NCBI GenBank assembly: GCA_030731635.1 | Contig: JANQTR010000062.1 | Location: 1-5,790, forward strand | Direction: 5' to 3' | Length of the DNA stretch: 5,790 nt | From: Erythrobacter sp. | GTDB lineage: Bacteria > Pseudomonadota > Alphaproteobacteria > Sphingomonadales > Sphingomonadaceae | Part shown: piece after piece, positions 1-5,668 of the stretch | How positions within the stretch are numbered: the first letter of the stretch is position 1 | Layout of the letters: each line of letters opens with the position of its first letter | Translations under genes and position numbers: made by a program | Notes under the pieces: generated by a model | Told to the model about the DNA's origin: nothing | What the model saw: only the letters and a program-made list of their open reading frames with translations | The model's database searches: none

Positions 1-502
1 TCCGGTCGGGCCGCTTGAAATCGCCGATCGCCGCGCCTTCGCGCAGGAATTCGGGATTGGAAACGACCGCGAATTTGTGAGGGGTTCCGGTATCGCTGAT
101 GATCCGTTCCACCTCGTCCCCGGTGCCGACCGGGACGGTGGATTTGGTCACGATTACCGCTTCGCCCGCCAGATGTTCGCCCACTTCGCGCGCGACTTCG
201 TAAACAAAGGTCAGGTCAGCATGGCCATCACCCCGGCGGCTGGGCGTGCCGACAGCGATGAAGATCGCAGCCGCGTCCTTGATCCCTTCGGCCAGACTGG
301 TGGTGAAGGTCAGTCGTCCGGATTTGACGTTGCTTTCGACCAGCGCTTCCAGCCCCGGTTCGTAAATCGGCATGACCCCGGCGTGCAGCCGGTCAATCTT
401 GCTCTGATCCTTGTCGATGCAGACCACGTCATGCCCGAAATCGGCAAAACATGCCCCTGAAACCAGCCCGACATAGCCCGAACCGACCATCGCAATTTTC
501 AT
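1..502 (-). CDS. ugd: UDP-glucose 6-dehydrogenase, N-terminal part (runs off left edge)
   Basis: Oxidises UDP-glucose to UDP-glucuronate with two NAD+ in the cytoplasm, feeding capsule, exopolysaccharide and LPS synthesis. Only the first 167 codons are inside the window. The translation begins MKIAMVGSGYVGLVSGACFA, with the Rossmann dinucleotide-binding GSGYVG at residues 7-12 and the NAD-ribose-binding acidic residue D30 ending strand 2. Further family signatures are VGTPS (84-88), KSTVPVGT (120-127) and SNPEFLREGAA (148-158), whose E151 lies in the active-site loop. The GDGHADL segment (91-97) is typical of alphaproteobacterial Ugd rather than AlgD or ManNAc dehydrogenases. The catalytic cysteine and the UDP-binding C-terminal domain lie outside. 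The ATG at 502-500 is preceded by AAGGG with an 8-nt spacer. It starts 53 bp after the phosphatase stop, so the two may be co-transcribed. No frame disruption is seen. Substrate (glucose rather than another UDP-sugar) is inferred from sequence resemblance. Confidence 0.95.
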   Translation of the reverse strand, partial: MKIAMVGSGYVGLVSGACFADFGHDVVCIDKDQSKIDRLHAGVMPIYEPGLEALVESNVKSGRLTFTTSLAEGIKDAAAIFIAVGTPSRRGDGHADLTFVYEVAREVGEHLAGEAVIVTKSTVPVGTGDEVERIISDTGTPHKFAVVSNPEFLREGAAIGDFKRPDR

Positions 503-555
503 TTTCGTTGCCCTTAAGCGAAATCTGAAATGGCCCGCACTGCAATTGGCGCAGG

Positions 556-1362
556 CTAGTGTGCAGGCTCACCATTGAAGATTTCAACCGGCCCGCCATT
601 GCTGGCACGAGCCTGAAGAATTCGCCGCTGATCGCCTTCGAGCACAAGTGCTGTAAGCACACCCGAGCGAAAAGCGCCAGTATCAATGCCGATGCGATTG
701 CCGCAATCCATCACCCGGTCAAAGATCGTGTGCCCGTGCACCACCACCTTTTCCAGCGGGCCGACATGGTTGAGAAAGCGATCGCGGATCCACATCAGAT
801 CGCTGCGCTTCTGGTCGTCCAGCGGGCGGTCGGGGTCGATCCCGGCATGGACGAAGACGTAATCGCCCGCGATGATCATGGCTTCGAACCCGGCGACGTA
901 ATCGCGCACCGATTGCGACACCAGTGATGGCAGGCGTTCGAACAGTTCTTCCAGAGTCTGCGCGCCAAACTGTTTCTTCGACAGGCCAAAGCTCATGATC
1001 GTTTCGCGCCCGCCGTGTTTGACGAAATGGCGTAGCGCTTCGGGCCGTTCGAATGCGGCCAGGAACATTTCTTCGTGATTGCCCGCCAGCACACGCACGC
1101 TGCGGCGTTGCTGCCACGCCTGCGTACGTGCAATCACCCCGGCGCTGTCCGGCCCGCGATCGACCAGATCGCCCAGCAGCACAATCCGCGCTTCAATCGA
1201 TGGGTCAGCCGCCACCTCGGCCTCGATCCCGGCGATCAGGGCATCGTACAGATCCAGTCGTCCGTGAATGTCGCCAACCGCGTAATAGCGCGTGCCAGGG
1301 GGCACCGCCGGCAAACGGGGCGGCGGCGGTGGTCGGAAAAAGTCGCGCAATCTCTGTAGCAT
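556..1362 (-). CDS. PPP-family metallophosphoesterase (bacterial Ser/Thr protein phosphatase-like)
   Basis: A 268-residue cytoplasmic calcineurin-like phosphoesterase with the complete PPP motif set. GDIHGR is at residues 30-35 (D31, H33), GDLVDRG at 64-70 (D65, D68, R69), GNHEE at 94-98 (N95, H96), HAGID at 172-176 and VVHGHT at 207-212; the metal-ligand histidines and aspartates are all present. An HGGRET segment (116-121) resembles the loop seen in PrpA/PphA-like and lambda-type phosphatases. It has no transmembrane segment and begins with a short linker carrying five prolines (11-15). The frame stays open upstream to an ATG at 1530, but I chose the ATG at 1362 because homologues, from memory, begin a few residues before such a linker and the 56 extra residues look like translated non-coding DNA. 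The ribosome-binding site at 1362 is weak, so the start is the least certain part. Substrate is unknown: a phosphoprotein is likely, while a dinucleoside polyphosphate (ApaH-like) activity cannot be excluded. Confidence 0.9.
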   Translation of the reverse strand: MLQRLRDFFRPPPPPRLPAVPPGTRYYAVGDIHGRLDLYDALIAGIEAEVAADPSIEARIVLLGDLVDRGPDSAGVIARTQAWQQRRSVRVLAGNHEEMFLAAFERPEALRHFVKHGGRETIMSFGLSKKQFGAQTLEELFERLPSLVSQSVRDYVAGFEAMIIAGDYVFVHAGIDPDRPLDDQKRSDLMWIRDRFLNHVGPLEKVVVHGHTIFDRVMDCGNRIGIDTGAFRSGVLTALVLEGDQRRILQARASNGGPVEIFNGEPAH

Positions 1363-1536
1363 GACGTTGGCGATGTTCCGGTTGGCTAACCCCAAAGGGG
1401 CGGGCAAGGCAGATTGGGGCTGCCCTGATCCTGAGAGGAGCGTTCGCATACCGATCTGAACGGCACAGCGCAACAAACCCGCAACAAACCCGCTGCCGCG
1501 CGCGCCCAATGGTGCGAATTCATCGCCCAATCGCCA
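1363..1536. other. Intergenic gap between SIMPL gene and phosphatase, with an 11-bp tandem repeat
   Basis: This 174-bp gap follows the SIMPL stop and precedes the phosphatase start, both on the minus strand. It contains a perfect 11-bp tandem duplication (gcaacaaaccc, 1470-1480 and 1481-1491). It also holds small stems: CCCC-AAA-GGGG at 1390-1400, GGCAG/CTGCC at 1408-1424 and GGTT/AACC at 1380-1391. None is followed by a T-run on the minus strand, so no convincing intrinsic terminator is present. I see no clear promoter, though the position suits one for the phosphatase gene. Confidence 0.5.
1470..1491. repeat. Tandem direct repeat, 2 x 11 bp
   Basis: Two perfect, directly abutting copies of gcaacaaaccc are visible, about 108 bp upstream of the chosen phosphatase start. 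This could be a transcription-factor binding repeat or a simple duplication; nothing else in the sequence decides. Confidence 0.8.
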
Positions 1537-2289
1537 TCAATTCAGCGAGAAGCTGACCGTGGTGACGACCCGCACCTTTTTGTAGGGGCTATCAGAATTG
1601 CCCCAGCCGCCCGCTTCGCCGTCGCGCGCGTCGATGGTGAAATAACCTTGGGTGGCTTCGCGGATCTTGCCGACGCCCGAACCGGAATCCTCGGCGAATT
1701 GCTGCGCGGATGCGCGCGCGTCTTTGGTGGCTTCGGCGACCATTTCAGGTTTGATATCGTTCAGTTTAGTGAAGGTGAAGGCCATGCCCGAACCTTCTTC
1801 AAGAAACACCCCGCGTCCCACCAGATCGAACTGCCGCGCCACCGCTTTGCGGGCGCGCGCAATGTCTTCAGTTCGCAGCGCGAGGCGTTGGCGCACGGTG
1901 TAGGTGGTCACCCCTTCGTTGGTGTAGCTTGAAACATTGGCGCCGGTGGGTTGCAGCGCGTCGGCAGGAAAGCCGAGCTGCTTGAAGAACGCTTCGATCG
2001 ACTGCGTATCGCGCCGCACCTTGTCCTGCGCTTCGGCCAGATTGGTTGAGGAGGCGGAGTAGGAGATCGTCCAGGTTGCCAGATCGGCGGTGACATCGCG
2101 TTCGGCCAACCCGCGCACGGTGACCGCGCGCTCAGCGTCCTTGGCGCGCAGCAAGCCATCGCCCAGCAGATAACCCCCGGCGATCATGCCGACCGCTGCA
2201 ATCGCGGCGGTGCCGAACCAGCGCAGGGTTGTCGGATCGCGCAGGGCGCCCGTGGCTGCATTCGCAGGTTGCATGTCGTCATCGCCCAT
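1537..2289 (-). CDS. SIMPL domain-containing (DUF541/YggE-like) membrane-anchored periplasmic protein
   Basis: A 250-residue protein. Residues 1-24 are polar, residues 25-44 form one hydrophobic segment (start FGTAAIAAVGM), and the rest is soluble. It is thus predicted as a periplasmic domain held by an N-terminal anchor or uncleaved signal. Residues 54-250 match the SIMPL/DUF541 layout: an opening strand VTVRGLAERDV, alternating S/T strands (TISYSASS), an AQDKVRRDTQSIEAFFKQLG helix, VRQRLALRTED, and a closing strand TTVSFSLN. The biochemical function is not established; E. coli YggE has been linked to oxidative stress, and other members to the envelope. The ATG at 2289 has a good site, AGGGG, with a 9-nt spacer. 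The frame remains open to an ATG at 2412, but that extension would translate the hairpin block and is rejected. M6 is an alternative start. It lies upstream of the phosphatase gene on the same strand and is divergent from gloA. Confidence 0.9.
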   Translation of the reverse strand: MGDDDMQPANAATGALRDPTTLRWFGTAAIAAVGMIAGGYLLGDGLLRAKDAERAVTVRGLAERDVTADLATWTISYSASSTNLAEAQDKVRRDTQSIEAFFKQLGFPADALQPTGANVSSYTNEGVTTYTVRQRLALRTEDIARARKAVARQFDLVGRGVFLEEGSGMAFTFTKLNDIKPEMVAEATKDARASAQQFAEDSGSGVGKIREATQGYFTIDARDGEAGGWGNSDSPYKKVRVVTTVSFSLN

Positions 2290-2503
2290 CGCATTGTTCC
2301 CCTGATAGAGTTGGTGCGACGAGTTGTGCACCAGCGTCGATGAACCGTTTTTGAATGAAGGGTGTGCGTTCTGTGTTCCGCAGCCCCTCCGGGCTGCGAA
2401 GTCCTCGCTCATGCGACCTAAAGGTCGCGTCGCTGCGGGCCGGCCGGTCGGCCTTGCGGTCGCCGAAGCGACCGACTAGCTCTGTGACGCAAAGGAACAT
2501 GAT
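2290..2503. promoter_or_regulatory. Divergent intergenic region between SIMPL gene and gloA
   Basis: This 214-bp region must hold the promoters of both diverging genes; no convincing -35/-10 pair was recognised for either. It has two parts. Positions 2290-2378 form the leader side of the SIMPL gene and include a 6-bp stem (TGGTGC 2312-2317 with GCACCA 2328-2333). Positions 2379-2474 form the multi-hairpin block described separately. On the right, AAGGA at 2492-2496 serves as the gloA ribosome-binding site, 7 nt before its ATG. Confidence 0.55.
2379..2474. repeat. Palindromic block: three perfect tetraloop hairpins, likely a dispersed intergenic repeat
   Basis: Hairpin 1 pairs CGCAGCCC with GGGCTGCG (8 bp, loop ctcc, 2379-2398). 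Hairpin 2 pairs GCGACC with GGTCGC (6 bp, loop taaa, 2413-2428). Hairpin 3 pairs CGGTCGC with GCGACCG (7 bp, loop cgaa, 2457-2474). Between 2 and 3 lies the GGCCGGCC palindrome (2438-2445), with a further GGCCG/CGGCC stem (2438-2453). Hairpins 2 and 3 use the same hexamer and its complement, in the order A, A', A', A, so alternative pairings are possible. No T-run follows, so these do not look like intrinsic terminators. The architecture resembles REP/BIME-like elements; being multicopy is an inference that this window cannot prove. Confidence 0.65.
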
Positions 2504-2941
2504 ATGACAAAATACCTCCACTCCATGATCCGGGTTACCGATCCCGATGCGACGGTTGCGTTTTTCAAGCTGATCGGGCTGGAAGAAGTGCGGCGGTTTG
2601 ATGTCGCGGCCGGGCGTTTCACGCTGATCTTTCTGGCCGCACCGGGGCAGGCCGGGGTTGCCGAGGTCGAACTGACCTATAACTGGCCGCCTGAAGATGG
2701 CAGCCCGGGCGATACCTATGACGGCGGGCGCAATTTCGGCCACCTCGCGTACCGGGTCGACAATATCTACGACACTTGCCAGCGGCTCGCCGATGCGGGC
2801 CACATCATCCACCGCCCCCCGCGCGATGGGCACATGGCCTTTGTCAAATCGCCCGATGGCATTTCGGTTGAATTGTTGCAGGACGGCCACCTCGAACCGG
2901 CCGAACCGTGGGTCAGCATGGCCAATATCGGTAGCTGGTAA
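2504..2941 (+). CDS. gloA: Lactoylglutathione lyase (glyoxalase I)
   Basis: Converts the hemithioacetal of methylglyoxal and glutathione to S-lactoylglutathione, the first step of cytoplasmic methylglyoxal detoxification. The 145-residue product has the length of the compact bacterial enzyme and the paired VOC fold. All four expected metal ligands are visible: H6 (LHSMIRV), E56 (VELTYNW, 55-61), H80 (FGHLAYRV, 78-85) and E123 (VELLQ, 122-126). The DPDATVAFF segment (13-21) and the GISVELLQ ending are also typical. E. coli GloA has its ligands at similar spacing and is Ni-dependent; the metal preference here is inferred. The start at 2504 has AAGGA with a 7-nt spacer. An ATG at 2499 reads only two codons before a stop. 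The gene ends 121 bp before the glycosyltransferase start, with no clear terminator between. No functional link to that pair is evident. Confidence 0.95.
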   Translation: MTKYLHSMIRVTDPDATVAFFKLIGLEEVRRFDVAAGRFTLIFLAAPGQAGVAEVELTYNWPPEDGSPGDTYDGGRNFGHLAYRVDNIYDTCQRLADAGHIIHRPPRDGHMAFVKSPDGISVELLQDGHLEPAEPWVSMANIGSW

Positions 2942-2964
2942 GGCGACGCAATTGTGCGCGGATC

Positions 2965-3062
2965 GGCAATAAACTTCATTTAAACCATTAAAATTACTAG
3001 CCCCATTGCAAGTGGGGTTAAGTCATTATACGCAGGTGACTTACTTGGGGAAGGGGGTCGCC
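2965..3062 (+). promoter_or_regulatory. AT-rich leader with two abutting dyads before the glycosyltransferase
   Basis: The stretch 2969-2998 is strikingly AT-rich for this window and includes two TTAA boxes (2980-2983 and 2988-2991). Two inverted repeats follow back to back. The first pairs 2998-3005 with 3013-3020 (core CCCCA/TGGGG, one G-T wobble, 7-nt loop). The second is a perfect 7-bp dyad, TAAGTCA (3019-3025) and TGACTTA (3037-3043), with an 11-nt centre. A weak TTGCAA (3006-3011) and TATACG (3027-3032) pair lies inside with a short 15-nt spacer. The dyads could be an operator or an RNA leader structure. The CtrA spacing TTAA-N7-TTAA is not met (N4 here). Confidence 0.5.
3051..3057 (+). 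promoter_or_regulatory. Ribosome-binding site that sets the TTG start at 3063
   Basis: The purine run AAGGGGG ends 5 nt before the TTG at 3063. The frame also contains upstream TTG codons at 3006 and 3045 and no in-frame ATG near the N-terminus. The TTG at 3006 lies inside the dyad loop and has no ribosome-binding site, so 3063 is preferred. Confidence 0.65.
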
Positions 3063-4499
3063 TTGTCCATTCTGGAACTTGACCTGTGGCAGTGGCTTGC
3101 GTTGGTGCAGCATGAATTGCTGTTGTTTGCCGGCGTATTTTTTCTGATCGGTGCGCTAGACGATCTGGCGATTGATGGCGTGTGGCTGTGGCTCAAGGCC
3201 AGCGGCCGGGCGAAGACGCCGTCTTGGCCGCGTAGCCTGCTTCAGAAGCGCGGCCTGCATGGCCCCGCGGCTGTGCTGATCCCGGCCTGGCACGAAGCGG
3301 CCGTGATCGGGCCGACCATCCGCCATCTGCTGGAAAGCTGGCCGCAGCCGACGTTGCGCCTGTATATCGGATGCTATCGCAACGACCCGGCAACGCTTGA
3401 AGCCGGGATTGCGGCAGCACACGGCGATCCGCGCGTGCGATTGGTGATCCACGACCGCGACGGGCCCAGCACCAAGGCCGATTGTCTCAACCGCCTGTAT
3501 GCCGCGCTGACCATTGACGAAGCGCGCGGCGGTCACCGTTTTGCCAGCGTGGTGTTTCACGATGCCGAGGACATGGTCGATCCCGCAGCGCTCGCGCTGC
3601 TTGATGACGCGATCGCGGGCGGTGCGGATTTCGCGCAGTTGCCGGTCGAGCCCTTGGCGCAGCGTCACGGCCACTGGATCGCCCAGCAAATCGGCAGCCA
3701 TTATTGCGAAGAATTTGCCGAGGCACATGGCAAGGCGATGGTGGTGCGCAGCGCGTTGGGTGCGGGCCTGCCGGGCGCGGGGGTTGGCTGTGCGACATCG
3801 CGCCGGGCGCTGCACAAACTGGCCGCCCGCCGCGCTGATGGCCTGCCATTTGCCAGCGATTCGCTGACCGAAGATTACGAACTGGGCCTGGCAATTGCCG
3901 CGGTCGGCGGGCGCTGCCAGTTCGTACGAGCCCGCGGCGATGATGGGCGCTTGATCGCCACCCGCGCGTTCTTCCCCAACCGGCTGGATGCAGTGGTGCG
4001 CCAGAAAAGCCGCTGGGTGCTGGGCATTGCTTTACAGGGCTGGGACCGGGTCGGCTGGTCGGGCGGGCTGGTGGAATGCTGGATGCGCCTGCGCGACCGG
4101 CGCGGGCCGCTCACCGCGCTGGTGCTGTTGGCGGGATATGCGCTGGTGGTGCTGACCGGGCTGATGGGGGTCGCGGTCGCGACCGGGCTGACGCAGCCGG
4201 TGCCGCTCACGCCGCTGCTCACCGGGCTGCTGATCGCCAATGCGGTGGCCTTTGGGTGGCGGCTGGTGCTGCGGTTCGGCTTTACCGCGCGCGAATATGG
4301 CTGGCGCGAAGGGCTGATGGCGGCGGCGCGCCTGCCATTGGCGAATGTCATCGCGATCATGGCCGGGCGGCGGGCGCTGTTCGCTTATGCCGCTACGCTG
4401 GGCGGGCGCGCGGCGGCGTGGGACAAGACCGATCACGAAGTGCACCCGGCGCAGCTGGGCCTGTCCGTTCGTCCGTCAGCAATCAAGGTGGCAGGATGA
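3063..4499 (+). CDS. NfrB-like inner-membrane family 2 glycosyltransferase
   Basis: A predicted 478-residue processive GT2 enzyme that would polymerise a nucleotide-activated sugar at the inner membrane. A hydrophobic segment lies at about 18-32. The catalytic domain follows: LIPAWHEAAVIGPTI (72-86), HDRDGPSTKADCLN (130-143), the DxD-like HDAED (166-170), the general-base motif TED (269-271) and the processivity motif QKSRW (314-318). Two more membrane segments lie at about 350-372 and 385-405, then a conserved-looking WDKTDHEVHP (453-462). The RQKSRWVLGIALQGW stretch is characteristic of NfrB, the E. coli N4-receptor polysaccharide synthase. E. coli NfrB is about 745 residues because of a C-terminal c-di-GMP-binding MshEN domain; this protein stops just after the WDKT segment, so that domain is absent. 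TTG start chosen by the AAGGGGG site. The stop overlaps the next start (ATGA), implying translational coupling. Sugar substrate is unknown. Confidence 0.85.
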   Translation: MSILELDLWQWLALVQHELLLFAGVFFLIGALDDLAIDGVWLWLKASGRAKTPSWPRSLLQKRGLHGPAAVLIPAWHEAAVIGPTIRHLLESWPQPTLRLYIGCYRNDPATLEAGIAAAHGDPRVRLVIHDRDGPSTKADCLNRLYAALTIDEARGGHRFASVVFHDAEDMVDPAALALLDDAIAGGADFAQLPVEPLAQRHGHWIAQQIGSHYCEEFAEAHGKAMVVRSALGAGLPGAGVGCATSRRALHKLAARRADGLPFASDSLTEDYELGLAIAAVGGRCQFVRARGDDGRLIATRAFFPNRLDAVVRQKSRWVLGIALQGWDRVGWSGGLVECWMRLRDRRGPLTALVLLAGYALVVLTGLMGVAVATGLTQPVPLTPLLTGLLIANAVAFGWRLVLRFGFTAREYGWREGLMAAARLPLANVIAIMAGRRALFAYAATLGGRAAAWDKTDHEVHPAQLGLSVRPSAIKVAG

Positions 4500-5668
4500 C
4501 TGGGTCGGCGCGCAATGCCGGGTCGCGCGGCGGACCCTTGGTGATGCTGGCGCTGCTGCTGACGGCATGGACCGGGGCGCGGGCATTGTGGTGGGAAAAC
4601 CCCTTCGCCGGGCTTGGCGAGGAGCTTGGCACAATGATCGGCGCGCCCATGGCCAGCGCACCGACTGTACCTTCGGTTGCATCGACGCTGCCCGAACCCG
4701 GCCCAATGCCGCAGCTTGCCGCAGATCGCGGCCAAGCTTCAGCATCCGGGCTACCGGCAGCGCTGGCCGTTTTTACGACCGCCAGAGTTGCGGATCAGAC
4801 CGGCCGGCGCGCACCGCTTGATCCGCAATTGGCGCTTGCGCATCAGCTGTTGAGGCGGGCCAGTATGACGGCAGCTTTCCCTCGGCAGGCAGGCCTTTTC
4901 GGCTCGCCTGTGAAGGCCTATGCCGCTCCCGATCAGGCGCCTTTTATGGCCCCGGAGGCGCAAGCGCGGGTCTCGACCCCTGTAACTGCTGCTGGCGCGC
5001 AGCGTTGGTCGCTGGATGCCTGGGCGTTCTGGCGGCAGGGGTCAGGCAGCGCACCGGTGTCGCAAGGGCGCGCTCCGATCTATGGCGCGAGCCAGGCGGG
5101 CGCTGTGCTGCAATACCGGCTGGCGTCCCAAACGCGGCGTGACCCGCGCCTGTATGCGCGGGCATACCGGGCGCTGGTGCAACGCGGAGAGAATGAGCTG
5201 GCGCTGGGCGCATCGGCCCGGCCGTTCGCCAAATTGCCCGCGCGCATCGCGGCTGAGGCGCGCCTGACCGACACTGCGTTCAGCACGGAAATCCGCCCAT
5301 CCGCCTATGCCGTGACCGAAATTGCACCGATCCGCCTGCCCTATGGGGCGCAGATGGAGGCTTATGGTCAGGCCGGCTGGGTCGGCGGAGATAACAGCAC
5401 GGCCTTTGCCGATGGGCAGATAAGTGCGACCCGTGCGGTACACGCCATTGCCCATGCCACGGATAATGCTCTGCGGCTCAGCATCGGCGCAGGGGCATGG
5501 GGCGGGGCGCAGAATGATGCGCAGCGGATCGACCTTGGCCCGACCATGCGGCTTGATCTGACCATGGGCGACGTGCCCGCGCGCCTCTCGCTTGATTGGC
5601 GTGAGCGGGTTGGCGGCGATGCCGGGCCGGATTCAGGGCTGGCCGCAACGCTCTCGACCCGTTTCTGA
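4496..5668 (+). CDS. NfrA-like C-terminal-domain envelope protein, partner of the glycosyltransferase
   Basis: A 390-residue protein with a hydrophobic N-terminal segment (about 14-28) ending ARA, so either a signal peptide cut near residue 30 or an anchor. Residues 50-165 are Ala/Pro-rich and low in predicted structure. From about residue 170 the sequence becomes organised: WSLDAWAFWR, then PIYGASQAGAVLQYRL, ALGASARPFAKLPAR, YGQAGWVGGDNSTAFADGQI and GAGAWGGAQ, closing with alternating strands and a terminal STRF. This region resembles the C-terminal domain of NfrA, the E. coli outer-membrane partner of NfrB. The alternating pattern and terminal phenylalanine suggest an outer-membrane or beta-rich fold. 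E. coli NfrA is far larger, with an N-terminal helical-repeat region not found here. The ATG overlaps the upstream stop; AAGG lies a few bases before. Role in polysaccharide export is inferred from family and neighbour. The same frame is open further upstream inside the glycosyltransferase gene, but that part is an Ala/Gly/Arg-rich shadow. Confidence 0.75.
   Translation: MTGSARNAGSRGGPLVMLALLLTAWTGARALWWENPFAGLGEELGTMIGAPMASAPTVPSVASTLPEPGPMPQLAADRGQASASGLPAALAVFTTARVADQTGRRAPLDPQLALAHQLLRRASMTAAFPRQAGLFGSPVKAYAAPDQAPFMAPEAQARVSTPVTAAGAQRWSLDAWAFWRQGSGSAPVSQGRAPIYGASQAGAVLQYRLASQTRRDPRLYARAYRALVQRGENELALGASARPFAKLPARIAAEARLTDTAFSTEIRPSAYAVTEIAPIRLPYGAQMEAYGQAGWVGGDNSTAFADGQISATRAVHAIAHATDNALRLSIGAGAWGGAQNDAQRIDLGPTMRLDLTMGDVPARLSLDWRERVGGDAGPDSGLAATLSTRF

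Noticed and set aside
77..460. 127-codon plus-strand frame at the left end
   Set aside because: It lies antisense to the UDP-glucose dehydrogenase coding sequence, which is unmistakable on the minus strand.
2411..2479. 22-codon plus-strand frame inside the hairpin block
   Set aside because: Its sequence is dictated by the palindromes, and it has no ribosome-binding site. It is more simply explained by repeat structure than by a peptide.
2499..2507. Two-codon ATG-ATA-TGA overlapping the gloA start, considered as a minimal upstream ORF
   Set aside because: The AAGGA site is only 2 nt from this ATG but 7 nt from the gloA ATG, so initiation is expected at gloA; chance is the simplest reading.
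2279..2890. 203-codon minus-strand frame antisense to gloA
   Set aside because: It is opposite a gene with all four glyoxalase metal ligands, runs through the hairpin block and shows no recognisable domain.
2980..2991. Two TTAA boxes considered as a CtrA site
   Set aside because: The boxes are separated by 4 bp rather than the 7 bp of the CtrA consensus.
3156..3815. 219-codon minus-strand frame antisense to the glycosyltransferase
   Set aside because: Arg/Pro/Gln-rich shadow opposite conserved GT2 motifs, with no domain of its own.
4076..4495. Upstream extension of the NfrA-like frame by 140 codons inside the glycosyltransferase gene
   Set aside because: The extension is low-complexity Ala/Gly/Arg, typical of an off-frame read of GC-rich coding DNA, and the other frame carries the conserved glycosyltransferase. 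The ATG at 4496 gives a hydrophobic N-terminus and an ATGA overlap.
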